This document shows, piece after piece, positions 1 through 8,722 of a stretch of DNA of 64,000 nucleotides. This DNA is from an uncultured Acidobacteriia bacterium (lineage in GTDB: Bacteria; Acidobacteriota; Terriglobia; Bryobacterales; Bryobacteraceae). The stretch lies in assembly GCA_903851195.1 (NCBI GenBank), contig CAINNJ010000060.1, forward strand, positions 1-64,000. Direction: 5' to 3'. The notes below the pieces were generated by a model. It had not been told where the DNA came from, did no database searches, and saw only the letters and a program-made list of their open reading frames with translations. Position 1 is the first letter of the stretch, and every line of letters begins with the position of its first letter. A program made the position numbers and the translations under genes.

Positions 1-2
1 AC

Positions 3-116
3 CTGATGGCACGAAATCAGGAGCCACGACGATACGTTTGGAAAGCCAAAGGCGAAGAAATCCTCGCGAAAATCCAGCGTGCCCGCGAAGCGCTCTCCTC
101 GGCACACGTTAAATGA
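3..116 (+). CDS. 3' end of a gene, possibly an IS630-type transposase tail (partial)
   Basis: The open frame enters from the left edge and ends with TGA at 114-116, giving 37 residues that include YVWKAKGEEILAKIQRAR. The 'FVW...ILxKIxRAR' ending resembles the C-terminus of IS630-family transposases, but this is from memory of the family and rests on few residues. An internal ATG lies at 6-8, so a free-standing 36-residue peptide cannot be excluded, although no ribosome binding site can be seen because the window begins here. Catalytic residues of a transposase would lie outside the window. Confidence 0.4.
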   Translation: MMARNQEPRRYVWKAKGEEILAKIQRAREALSSAHVK

Positions 117-206
117 AGCTATTTGTCGGACATGACACTAGTCTGTTGTGTGACTTGGTTAGAAACCAGGGTTCACTCGTGCTATTGTGCGGCTGCGTAC
201 ACTCCT

Positions 207-266
207 TACGCATCGGCAGGCCTACCCAATTCGGGATGGGTAGTCTTATGTATTCCGTGATGCGTA
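207..266. repeat. Nested inverted repeats in an intergenic gap
   Basis: In the gap between the partial gene and the TOPRIM-like gene, TACGCATC (207-214) pairs with GATGCGTA (259-266). Inside that, CTACCCA (222-228) pairs with TGGGTAG (237-243) around an 8-nt loop. The arms are perfect, but the loops between them are long. This could be a structured RNA, a terminator-like element or the end of a mobile element next to the possible transposase tail. No T-run follows, so a standard terminator is not supported. Confidence 0.35.
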
Positions 267-331
267 CGGGCGCGTAGAAGTCGGCTTGGGACGGCGGGGC
301 CGAGCCTCTTTACCCACCAGGCGCGCCGGGG

Positions 332-874
332 TCAGCCCACGATGGCTTTGTATACCTCGGAAATCCTGATCATTTCCCGAATATCCTGCTGCAGTGCCTG
401 AAATGACGGCAACACATCAAGGCAGGAATAGTCGTCGATGTAGTTCGGGATCAGATGTATCCTTTTCTCAACGGGAAACCTCGATCTGCGCCGCGCGCTC
501 AACCCACATGCGATAACCAGCGCGTCGTGAAGCACTTTCTTGGGATCCGGAATCTCCTCCACCCGCCGAATGTCCGGCAAGCGCAGTTCTTCCGTCCCAT
601 TCGGATTTCCGGCAGCCGACCGAATCGCCTTTTCCTGTGGCAGTAGCCAGGCTTCCGTCATTCGGACCGGCACAACCGGTATGTGACGAACCCCGGCCCG
701 GACCACAAGTCCGGCAATCTGCTCCCGCCTGAGTTCCGGAGTCTGCTTCTCGGCGTCGCGGTGCACAAAAAGAACATCGCACGGGTATAACTCAGCGGCA
801 ATCCATTTCTTCTTCGGGACTCTTCTGCGCGGGAATTCGTCCGAAGTCGGCCCATTGAGAAACCACCGTCTCAC
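332..874 (-). CDS. TOPRIM-like (DUF4276-type) protein paired with an ATPase
   Basis: This is a 180-residue protein starting at GTG; a TGA five codons upstream makes it the only start. The N-terminus WFLNGPTSDEF aligns by eye with the TOPRIM opening 'VLVEGxTDxxF', followed by a strand ending in VHRDAE and the motif VPVRMTEAWLL seen in DUF4276-type proteins. The position usually holding the catalytic glutamate reads asparagine (LNGPT), so catalysis may be altered. It lies 78 bases downstream of a RecF/OLD-like ATPase on the same strand. ATPase plus TOPRIM gene pairs are a recurring anti-phage architecture (OLD, PARIS and relatives); a defence role is inferred. Confidence 0.6.
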   Translation of the reverse strand: MRRWFLNGPTSDEFPRRRVPKKKWIAAELYPCDVLFVHRDAEKQTPELRREQIAGLVVRAGVRHIPVVPVRMTEAWLLPQEKAIRSAAGNPNGTEELRLPDIRRVEEIPDPKKVLHDALVIACGLSARRRSRFPVEKRIHLIPNYIDDYSCLDVLPSFQALQQDIREMIRISEVYKAIVG

Positions 875-952
875 AACACCACCGCTTCAGAGACCATGTG
901 AGGAGCGCAAGAAGGACTCTGTCCGACGAGCCCTCCGCGGCAAGCGTGTAAA

Positions 953-2428
953 TCACCTGGCGATCTCGGCAAAGTCGAATCTGTATTGCTGAATGTCGGG
1001 ACGATCGATAACACGACGACTGCTTTGGGGGCTGTCTTGACCATCCCGCGCTACCGGATTCAGATACGCCAGCAGCCGCCCTTTCGAGATAGTGCTCATA
1101 CAGCCGGTCTTCTCACGCCAGGTGCCAGTGAGACTGCGTAACTGGAGCGCCTTGAACGTATGATTTCCCCTGGTGATTTCAACGGGTTCAGCCATTACCA
1201 GGCTGTCCTCCGGAACCTGCATGACCACGGACGGCGAGTGAGTGTTGATGATGACCTGGCGAAGACCGTTTTCCTGATGTGGCTGCTCCATTTCACCGAC
1301 CTCGGTAGTCAGGTCACGAAGCAACTGAATCATCGCCGGTATGCTCTCAGGATGAATTCCGTTTTCCGGTTCTTCCATGCAAATGACCCCTCTCGAATCG
1401 GGCTCGATGGACAACACAGCCAGTGCGAGGAACCTCAGGGTGCCGTCTGACAGGGAGCGGGCAGGATAGGTCGTTCCGTCCCGGCCCCCGACATAAACGG
1501 TGAGAAGCTGGCGCCGTTCATCACGATCGACATGCACGGATCGGACATCGTCCAGAAGTTGGGACACGCGGTTGGCCAATTCGGTGTAGACTGCGGCGGA
1601 GTCAACGTTCCCGCCGTTGGGAAAATTGGCAAGGTGATACATGGCTGCGGGAAGATGCGCGCCATCGCTCGCCATCTCCACCGGAGCTGTGAAATGATCG
1701 GGCTCTCGAAGTGCGGATGGCTCCAGTTGCAACAGGCGCCACGACTGCATCTCCCGCTTGACAAGTGTCGCCGTCGGAGATTCCGCCGAATTGGATGCGG
1801 ACAGAACCGTACGCGGCAAATTTGCGGCTCGCAACTTTTGGGGTTTCCCGCTGCTGCCGCCATCTTGGTGGACATTAATTACCCGATCTTCGCCGGAACC
1901 CTCGGTCGAGATGTACTTTGGCGTTCGGCGTTGATTCTTGATAAACCTGTTACGCCATGCGCGCGAAGGTGCAAAGGGAAGGTGTTGGGTCGCTTCCCCG
2001 AGCGTGATGTGCTTCAGTTCCTCTTTCACAAGTTCCAGAGAACCCATCGCGCGGGAACCCTCGTCTCGTCTGTATCGCAGACTCACTGCGTATTGCACGA
2101 ACGTGCTGCTTGCCGTGGCCTGTTGACCCAGATCGTCCGTTCCGGTTTCCGGAATAATCATCTCCGCTTCAAACGTCATCTCCTCGACGTACTCCTCACC
2201 GACGTGGTGAAAAAGGCCCCGAATATCGCCGGTCCGCGCTCCCTGATCTCTCACCGAAAGAGCGGCCTCGTTGAGAGATCCGTCAGACAGTTTGCTGAGA
2301 AAGACGATTGCATCCAGCAGGTTGGACTTACCGACTCCGTTGGCCCCGGCAATACACGTGAATGGGCCAAAGCTGATATCGATGTCGACCAGATTCTTAA
2401 AACCGGACACGCGAAGACGAGTCAGCAT
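953..2428 (-). CDS. AAA family ATPase (AAA_21/RecF-OLD-like)
   Basis: A 491-residue ABC-type ATPase starting at MLTRLRVSGFKNL, the standard opening of RecF/OLD-like proteins. A 29-residue upstream extension is open but unlike the family and was left out. Walker A GANGVGKS is at residues 28-35. The signature region SDGTLRFLAL, Walker B GVICMEEPENGIHP and the H-loop INTHSPSV follow in the C-terminal half. The short span between Walker A and the signature region leaves no room for a long SMC-type coiled coil, so this is a compact AAA_21 ATPase. With the downstream TOPRIM-like gene it forms a probable two-gene operon in which the ATPase would gate the effector. Confidence 0.8.
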   Translation of the reverse strand: MLTRLRVSGFKNLVDIDISFGPFTCIAGANGVGKSNLLDAIVFLSKLSDGSLNEAALSVRDQGARTGDIRGLFHHVGEEYVEEMTFEAEMIIPETGTDDLGQQATASSTFVQYAVSLRYRRDEGSRAMGSLELVKEELKHITLGEATQHLPFAPSRAWRNRFIKNQRRTPKYISTEGSGEDRVINVHQDGGSSGKPQKLRAANLPRTVLSASNSAESPTATLVKREMQSWRLLQLEPSALREPDHFTAPVEMASDGAHLPAAMYHLANFPNGGNVDSAAVYTELANRVSQLLDDVRSVHVDRDERRQLLTVYVGGRDGTTYPARSLSDGTLRFLALAVLSIEPDSRGVICMEEPENGIHPESIPAMIQLLRDLTTEVGEMEQPHQENGLRQVIINTHSPSVVMQVPEDSLVMAEPVEITRGNHTFKALQLRSLTGTWREKTGCMSTISKGRLLAYLNPVARDGQDSPQSSRRVIDRPDIQQYRFDFAEIAR

Positions 2429-2560
2429 GGTTCTTAAGATATCGCCACACAGACCGGCGATCAGACCTGAAACGATCACAACAAATCTCCTCAATCCTTT
2501 CAACAACTTACCCACCCACCCCGCGAACCCCGTGCTAAAACCTCAACCGAGGAGCAACCC

Positions 2561-3256
2561 ATGTCAGCACCCGCCGCCATCACCGAAGCCCGGCTCGCCG
2601 CCAACCGCCAAAACGCCCAGGCCTCCACCGGCCCCCGCACCCCCGAAGGCAAACAGCGCACCCGCCTCAACGGCATCCGCCACGGCCTCACCGGCCAGAC
2701 CGTCCTCATGCCCCACGAAGACCAAAAGGCCTTCGAACGCCACACCCGCCTCATCGTCGATTCCTACCACCCCGCCACCGATACCGAACGCAACCTCGCC
2801 AAAGCAATCGCCAACGACCAGTGGCGCCTCAACCGTGCCCGCGCCATTGAGGAGAACATCTTCGCCCTCGGCCAGCTCAACAATCCCGTCGAACTCGAAG
2901 ACGCCGACGAACGCACCAACAACGCCCTCACCCAGGCGCAGACGTTCCTGAACGACGCCAAAGAGATCGGTCTCCTTTCCCTCTACGAAGGCCGCATCCA
3001 CCGCAATCTCCAGCGCAACATCGCCGAACTCAACCGCCTCCAGGCCGAACGCCGCGCCTCCCGCGCCGAAGCCCTTGAACAGGCCGCGCTCCTCGCCCGA
3101 CTCGCTGCATCCAAAGGAAAGACCTACGATCCCCAACCCGATGGCTTCGCTTTTTCAGCTCCCGAAATCACCCGCCACCTCGACCGCCAAACCCGCCTCG
3201 CCGAAGCCCGGCGCCTCGCCTCGAAGCCCCAGCCGCCACTCAAAAAGACCGCCTGA
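2561..3256 (+). CDS. Uncharacterised 'NRQNAQxSTGPRTPEGK' family protein
   Basis: A 231-residue protein whose N-terminus carries ANRQNAQASTGPRTPEGK followed by RLNGIRHGLTG. I recognise this signature from a family that is abundant and multi-copy in Acidobacteriota and Planctomycetes and has no established function. The remainder is helical and charged, with a likely coiled coil around residues 85-180, rich in Glu, Arg and Ala. No signal peptide or membrane segment is seen. The start is ATG with a GAGGAG-like site just upstream (around 2550). Codon use is strongly C-ending, unlike the flanking genes. It diverges from the ATPase gene. Confidence 0.75.
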   Translation: MSAPAAITEARLAANRQNAQASTGPRTPEGKQRTRLNGIRHGLTGQTVLMPHEDQKAFERHTRLIVDSYHPATDTERNLAKAIANDQWRLNRARAIEENIFALGQLNNPVELEDADERTNNALTQAQTFLNDAKEIGLLSLYEGRIHRNLQRNIAELNRLQAERRASRAEALEQAALLARLAASKGKTYDPQPDGFAFSAPEITRHLDRQTRLAEARRLASKPQPPLKKTA

Positions 3257-3734
3257 CTCTCCGTCCGCTCTCATAAGAAGAAAGACCCTCCCTTTCCTCG
3301 TATGGCATCTCAACAATCCGGTATTAATAGGCAGGCAAATATAAGAAGTCTGTTCATCGGATCTCGCTGGCCATCGCACACGCGAGGACAAGTCGGCATC
3401 GTTCGTCCGGCCGCTGCCCTCTCAGAGCCCACCAGCAGGCTGAGCCGCTCACCCGCCTGGGCTCGCTACCCAGGGGTCCGCCGGCTCCGTGCAACCCCGG
3501 CGCGCCTGACGCCCCGCGCCTTTCTGGCAGGATCAGATGGTCGGTCACGTCCTCGCTGTTGCCGCCCGGAACGCTCCAGGTGCGGACCAACCCGAGGGAT
3601 TCGTCGTTACAGGACGGATCTGTTGTGATGATGTTGGGAGCCTTGCGTTCCCTTCGGCGGCGTGATTCAATAACCTTCGGCCACCCCTTCTCCGCTTTTT
3701 TTCAAGGCCGCAAGATTGTCCGTGATCTCCTTCG
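3257..3734. other. 478-bp intergenic region without a confident gene
   Basis: Open frames exist on both strands (for example 3354-3590 minus), but they are Arg/Gly/Ser-rich, lack a family signature and lack a ribosome binding site. I see no strong terminator or repeat. It separates the NRQNAQ-family gene from the membrane TIR gene. Confidence 0.5.
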
Positions 3735-5597
3735 ATGATTCTTAAACTTCTCGACCCTCGCCGCCGACTGGACTATTCTGTCGCCGCAGCGGCCGGCGCT
3801 TTGCCCATTGTCGCCGCGCTGGCCACCGGAGTCGTGGGGAACTACACGAAAGGCGATGTGGTCGTCTACGGGTTTCTGTCCAAAATCAACTGGATCCTGC
3901 TCTCGCTGTTCCCCGCAATTCTGCTGTTCGCCCTGCGGCGACTGGCGTACCGGATCGCACCGGTAATAGACGAAAAGCCGGCTGCGGATTTGCCGAAAAT
4001 CGTCACGCTGGTGGACACGGCAAAGGGACGGGAGGCCGCCTATGCCCTCCTGCGCCGGGCCATCCTGTCGCCCCGCCTGGCCCTGACGGCGGCCGGAATC
4101 TCGGCGGCCATCGATCTTGCCGACGTAGCGCCCGTTCTGTATCTGTACTGGAAGCGATTGTCAGGCGCTGACCTGTCCGCGGATCTGCCGCTCGCCTACG
4201 GTTCGGACTGGACCACCATGTTTCTCGACGGAGTAACCGGGCCCTGGCAGAACCTGCTGGTGGTGGTCCTTGCCTACAGCCTGCAATTCTGGGCGGTCTT
4301 CGCGGGCGTTTACTTCGCGCTGCTCTGCCTGCGCCACAACATCGTGTTCCTTGACCTGATCTACCAGCGACGAGTGCACACGGGGAAGCGGGCCGAACGG
4401 ATTGTCATCGACCTCGACGACCCGGAACGCTGCTTCGGCTTCCGGCGCGCGAATCAGCCGCTCAACACGCAGATCTCCTGCGTCGCAATCGGGGCACTTT
4501 TCATGATCGCCAGCCGCTTCGTGAATGTCTGGTTTCCGGCTGGCTCACACCCCGATCCACTGGTGTCGTCGTGGAAACAGTTGTTCAGTCTCGGCGGACA
4601 GATTGCCATGCCGGCCGGCCTGGCCGCGGGGATGCTCATCCTCTCGCTGCCGGCCGCCATCAAACTCCTGCCCCGTATTCCCCGAAAGCACGCGTTGACT
4701 CCGGAGGCGACCGTCACGGCCTACCTGCGCGAATTCCTGCCGGACTCGCTTTGGCCATACGGCGAACAGCCCTCCGCTCAGGAAATCGACTATGTGGCCG
4801 CGAAGTTCGCATCCAATGCCTTCTGGCCCACCGGCGACAATCGCGCGACATGGCTGTTCTTCTGGGCCTTCTTCTTCCTTATGGTCGTCGCCTTCCCCGT
4901 AGTCAATCCCGCGCACGGCCTGTACTTCGCGGGCTATCTCGCGGCGATGGGAATGCTTGCCTGGCTGCTGACCGCTGTTTCCCTGCGCCTCTTCCGGATG
5001 CTCCTGGCGACGGTCGACGAACGGCTGGTTCGTCCGCCCTCCGTGCCGGTGGACCCGCCGGAGAAAGCCGCTCTGACACGCCGCGGTGGACGGATCCGCT
5101 GCGGTGTTTTCATCAGCTATCGCCGCGCGGATTCGTCCGCCTATGCGGGCCGGCTGGAAGAGGATCTTTCCGCCCACCTCCATGCTTCCGGCGACATCTT
5201 CATGGACATCACCGATATCGCCGCGGGCACGAACTTCGTGACGGCGATTCACGAAGCCCTGTCAAGGTCGAAGATCGCTCTGATCCTGATTGGGCGCCAC
5301 TGGATCTCCGCGGAAAATGACGCCGGCGTCCCCCGACTACACGATCCGGACGATCTGGTTCGCACGGAAGTTCGCCTCGCCCTGGAGAAAGGCCTGAAGG
5401 TGATTCCCGTGCTCCTCGGCGGCACCCCGATGCCGTCCGCGAAGGATTTGCCCGAAGATCTGAAGCCCCTCGCATTTCTCAACGCACTGGAAATATCCGA
5501 CACCCGCTGGAGTTATGACGTCGAACGGCTGACGGACGCAGTTTCGCTGGAAATAAAAACTCCCGGGGCGACCAAAGTTGCAGGTTCGGGGAAATGA
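3735..5597 (+). CDS. Polytopic membrane protein with a C-terminal TIR domain
   Basis: This 620-residue protein has about eight hydrophobic segments in its first 430 residues (for example around 18-36, 48-68, 170-200, 245-265, 290-312 and 370-420). A cytoplasmic TIR domain follows at about 455-600. TIR hallmarks are GVFISYRRADS at the start, MDITDIAAGTNF and RTEVRLALEKGLKVIPVLLGG; the glutamate in RTEV sits where the catalytic glutamate of NADase TIRs lies. Membrane-anchored TIR proteins occur in bacterial defence and stress signalling. No partner gene is obvious, and the neighbours are an intergenic gap and a convergent secreted protein. NADase activity is inferred. Confidence 0.75.
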   Translation: MILKLLDPRRRLDYSVAAAAGALPIVAALATGVVGNYTKGDVVVYGFLSKINWILLSLFPAILLFALRRLAYRIAPVIDEKPAADLPKIVTLVDTAKGREAAYALLRRAILSPRLALTAAGISAAIDLADVAPVLYLYWKRLSGADLSADLPLAYGSDWTTMFLDGVTGPWQNLLVVVLAYSLQFWAVFAGVYFALLCLRHNIVFLDLIYQRRVHTGKRAERIVIDLDDPERCFGFRRANQPLNTQISCVAIGALFMIASRFVNVWFPAGSHPDPLVSSWKQLFSLGGQIAMPAGLAAGMLILSLPAAIKLLPRIPRKHALTPEATVTAYLREFLPDSLWPYGEQPSAQEIDYVAAKFASNAFWPTGDNRATWLFFWAFFFLMVVAFPVVNPAHGLYFAGYLAAMGMLAWLLTAVSLRLFRMLLATVDERLVRPPSVPVDPPEKAALTRRGGRIRCGVFISYRRADSSAYAGRLEEDLSAHLHASGDIFMDITDIAAGTNFVTAIHEALSRSKIALILIGRHWISAENDAGVPRLHDPDDLVRTEVRLALEKGLKVIPVLLGGTPMPSAKDLPEDLKPLAFLNALEISDTRWSYDVERLTDAVSLEIKTPGATKVAGSGK

Positions 5598-5602
5598 CCG
5601 GA

Positions 5603-6547
5603 TTAATTGCCGCTGAGGCAGCCCTTTTGGCCCGACCTGTTGGGGTAGCCGGTACCCGCCGTGTAAGCCGCATTGGACCATTCGCCCTGAATTTTCCACT
5701 GCGAACTGTTCGAAAATGTGACGAGCGGAGCGCCGAACGACCAGGCGCACTTATCGCCGTTTTCGTTGCCCGACGCGTCATACCAGCCCGGCTTTCCGGT
5801 GGATGAGGTCGTGCTGGGGTCGGAGCGGGCTTCGGAGAGTTCGTGGCCGCTGACGTTCGCTATGGCCGCAAGTCCCTGGGAATGGAGTCCCGACGTATCG
5901 CCGGGGTCGCACCCCGCATCGCCATCCAGCTTAAAGAAGTAGGCAAACTGCAGAACCGTGCTGCTGCCGGGGCAGGTGCCGGAAGCGTGCCAGGCGCAGT
6001 AACCAGCGCTTCCGCGGGGAGTATCGGTATAGACCGGATAATAGCCGTTGCCATGTGGTTCCGGCGAGTTCTTAATGACTTTGCACACCTCGGCCAGAAT
6101 GGTTGCCGTGTTGCCGCCGCCGGCGCTCGCGCTGGTGTCGATGACATGGCCCGTGTAAGATGTGGTCGCGCCGACTGTCCCGTTGGCCCCGGTATATTCG
6201 TCGACAGTTTTTGCGTAGTTGGAGTTAGAAAAACCGGTGTACCAGGCGTCCATGCCGGTGATCTTGTCGCCGCTGTAGCTGCCCCAGGAAGTACCCCAGA
6301 AGATGCTCTGAATGACGGCAGTGGGCATGATGTTGCCGTTGTGGTACAGCATGTTCGCCGACCTCGTACCGGCGTTGCCGGGGCCGGCGGCATTGTCGGG
6401 GCCGGCGGCGCCTGGGTTGGCGCCCTTCGCCCAGTTAATCCCCGCATTCTGGGGCACCCTCGAATTTTCGGAGCCCCGATCGTCTCCCTGGCAGAAAGCA
6501 AGCAGGGGCAGGAACAGCGCGCCCGATAAGACACTTGTATATTTCAT
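5603..6547 (-). CDS. Secreted EXORDIUM/phosphate-induced-protein-like protein
   Basis: A 314-residue secreted protein with signal peptide (MKYTSVLSGALFLPLLAFCQ) and a Gly/Asn/Ala-rich linker at about 30-60. Its C-terminal half carries SGHELSEARSDP, then WYDASGNENGDKCAW. This pair of motifs marks a bacterial family related to plant EXORDIUM (phosphate-induced protein 1). The His-Glu-x-x-Glu followed by Asp looks like a possible metal site, but it is not HExxH, so protease activity is not claimed. ATG 6547 is preferred over TTG 6550 because GAGGA lies six bases upstream. It is convergent with the TIR gene, with only five bases between stops. Confidence 0.7.
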   Translation of the reverse strand: MKYTSVLSGALFLPLLAFCQGDDRGSENSRVPQNAGINWAKGANPGAAGPDNAAGPGNAGTRSANMLYHNGNIMPTAVIQSIFWGTSWGSYSGDKITGMDAWYTGFSNSNYAKTVDEYTGANGTVGATTSYTGHVIDTSASAGGGNTATILAEVCKVIKNSPEPHGNGYYPVYTDTPRGSAGYCAWHASGTCPGSSTVLQFAYFFKLDGDAGCDPGDTSGLHSQGLAAIANVSGHELSEARSDPSTTSSTGKPGWYDASGNENGDKCAWSFGAPLVTFSNSSQWKIQGEWSNAAYTAGTGYPNRSGQKGCLSGN

Positions 6548-6663
6548 CAATTTTCCTCGGTTTCAGGTGGAGTCAGCATCTCACACTTTCGACCATCCTG
6601 CCTTTGACCGGGCAGTTAATAGGTATCGGGCAGCACAGTAACAAACTTCGATTGATGCCCCAC

Positions 6664-8658
6664 TTACTTGCGAGCCGGTTGGGTGGCCCAGTCGTAGAGT
6701 GCCGCGGCCTGACCGACTACGTCCGGCAGATCCTGGGGAAGCAGCAACCGGTCGCCGATCATTTGCCGGGCTAAGGAGGAGACTTTGGCCAGGTATTCTT
6801 CGCGGCTGGTGTAGCGTTCCTCGATGGAGAGGCGCGAATCGCCGCTTGCGAGGCGCCCGGCTTTTGTGCGCGCCAAGGGGTGAAAAGAGCCGATCTCGCC
6901 GAAAAGCTGGTCGGCGGAACCAATCGACGGGCTGCGGAAGTTCCAGCCGCCGTAGGTGCCGACGGGCAGTTCGATGGCGGGGAGGCGGATTCCGGCGCGG
7001 CTGTTCCCGTCCCGATCGACTGCGGGCACCAGGCCGACGAAAGGCTTGCCGGTCTTCGGCGGCTCGTTTCCGACGATGCCCTTCTCCCAGTCCGGGCCGA
7101 AATCGAGGCGATAGGTCTTCAGATAAGGAACCGGGAATTTCACGCCGGGGATCACCGGCCAGCCGGCCTTTTCGGTGGGCACCAGGGTTCCGTCGGCGAT
7201 GTGCGGTATGCGGCTCGGAGGCGCGGGGGTTCCGTCGATTACCCAGGCATCGAGGTCTTGCAGTAACGCCCTGACGACGGGACTGCGGTCGACCGGATTG
7301 TTCAGTGCGGCCGCGCCGGCGGGCTGTGTGGGCGGGAACGGACCGGCTCCGTGAGGTCCGGAAGAGATGAAATAGATACGCGAATCGGCCGGGGGCTCGA
7401 GGTCGCGCGTGCCTGCCGGGTCGGTATGAATCAGCGAACCGGCGCGGTTGAAATACTCGGAATTGCTGAAAATATGAATGATTTTTGGCGCGACGTGGCG
7501 CGCGACGGCGCGGCCCAGCAGGGAATCCGTCCGGCCGGTTTCGGGATCGGTCTCCGGTCCGTCGGTGAAAGGAAACATGTCGGCGGGGTAGAAGACGTTG
7601 AAGAACTGCTCGGCATCGCGAGAGGCCTGCGCGAAGCGGTGATTGAACGAGCCCCGGCCCGCGCCGCCCACTTCGTCGATGACGCCGTCGAACACCTTGC
7701 GGTGTTGCTCGTCCTCGTTGAAGCCTTCGTAGAGAAGATGCCGCAGCAACCGGCCGCTCTGCGACACGCCCCAGCCGTAGGCGACATGAATATTGGGCAG
7801 AGGATTCGCGTCGGTCTGGTCGTATTTGAAGAAGCTGACGATGTCGCGCGTACCGGCGAGACCCGTGCCCACCACGCGCGGATCGCGGGCGCGGTAGACG
7901 ACATCGTAGATGCGGCCTAGTTCGAAGCCGCCATCGGCCGCGACGCCGGAATCGCCGACGAAGTGCCACTTCGAGCGAGCGATGGTGCGCGGGGCGTCGG
8001 CCGGCCGGTCGCGCACGGTCATGAAATTGTCGGGACTGGCGGGGTCGTCAATCGGGTAGGCGCGATGATTGCGGTCCGCGAGGGGCTGCACGGGCGCGTT
8101 CGCGTTGGGAATGAAATTGCCGCGGACCAGGCCGGTGATCGGTTTGCCGTTGTCCGTGGCGATGGGCATGTCCATGCGCATCTGGCCATCGGGCACGTCC
8201 CACTGCCAGCCCATCCAGAGCAACGCGTAGCCCTGGTTCATCAGGGCGCCGTCGCCGAAGTCGGCTTCCGTTTCCGGATCGGGGCTGTTTTTGGCCTTCT
8301 GAAAGGTTCGCAGCATGCTCTTGCCGCCGCGGTTGCCCACCTCATAGAACAGGCGGTTATTGCCGCGGGCGGGGTCCACCGGCTTGAGCAGGTAAAAATC
8401 GGCGGTGAATTCGACTTCGCCGCGCGCGTTGCGCGGGGCGAGGCTGAGATCGACAATGTTTTTGTTCAGAGGCAGAGACGGGTCGAGGGCGAACTCCGCT
8501 TTGCCGGCGAGTTTTTCGTAGGGGCCCGCGGAGCCGAACGGTCTTCCGTTCAGGACTTTCGCGCGACGCTCAACGCGAAGTCTGACGAGGCGCGCTTCGG
8601 CCCCGGGGGAAAGGAATAAGACGAGGAGCGCGCCTGTTCCGATGAATCTCAGTCTCAG
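6664..8658 (-). CDS. Secreted alpha/beta hydrolase domain protein
   Basis: The catalytic body matches the large alpha/beta-hydrolase family found in actinobacteria and acidobacteria. The nucleophile elbow YGWGVSQSGR is present, as are the downstream blocks GVIDEVGGAGRGSFNHRF and YFISSGPHG. The conventional start (GTG 8379) would cut the protein in mid-domain. The frame stays open upstream and encodes a signal peptide (FIGTGALLVLLFLSPGAEA) and a normal N-terminal domain. The best start is CTG at 8658, six bases after GGAGG, giving 664 residues. A rare CTG start is an inference; another non-ATG codon nearby is possible. Substrate is unknown. Confidence 0.75.
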   Translation of the reverse strand: MRLRFIGTGALLVLFLSPGAEARLVRLRVERRAKVLNGRPFGSAGPYEKLAGKAEFALDPSLPLNKNIVDLSLAPRNARGEVEFTADFYLLKPVDPARGNNRLFYEVGNRGGKSMLRTFQKAKNSPDPETEADFGDGALMNQGYALLWMGWQWDVPDGQMRMDMPIATDNGKPITGLVRGNFIPNANAPVQPLADRNHRAYPIDDPASPDNFMTVRDRPADAPRTIARSKWHFVGDSGVAADGGFELGRIYDVVYRARDPRVVGTGLAGTRDIVSFFKYDQTDANPLPNIHVAYGWGVSQSGRLLRHLLYEGFNEDEQHRKVFDGVIDEVGGAGRGSFNHRFAQASRDAEQFFNVFYPADMFPFTDGPETDPETGRTDSLLGRAVARHVAPKIIHIFSNSEYFNRAGSLIHTDPAGTRDLEPPADSRIYFISSGPHGAGPFPPTQPAGAAALNNPVDRSPVVRALLQDLDAWVIDGTPAPPSRIPHIADGTLVPTEKAGWPVIPGVKFPVPYLKTYRLDFGPDWEKGIVGNEPPKTGKPFVGLVPAVDRDGNSRAGIRLPAIELPVGTYGGWNFRSPSIGSADQLFGEIGSFHPLARTKAGRLASGDSRLSIEERYTSREEYLAKVSSLARQMIGDRLLLPQDLPDVVGQAAALYDWATQPARK

Positions 8659-8722
8659 AAAGCACCTCCGCTTCCGTTTGAAAAATAGTCCGAGTATAGC
8701 AGCGGCGAAAGATAAAACCTGT

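Noticed and set aside
1532-2437. 301-codon open frame on the plus strand
   Set aside because: It lies entirely antisense to the ATPase gene, whose Walker motifs are clear; the sequence is Arg/Gly-rich without a family signature.
3354-3590. 78-codon minus-strand open frame in the intergenic gap
   Set aside because: Low-complexity Gly/Arg/Ser composition, no ribosome site and no recognisable domain.
6581-7969. 462-codon minus-strand open frame
   Set aside because: Arg/Pro-rich out-of-frame shadow of the alpha/beta hydrolase.
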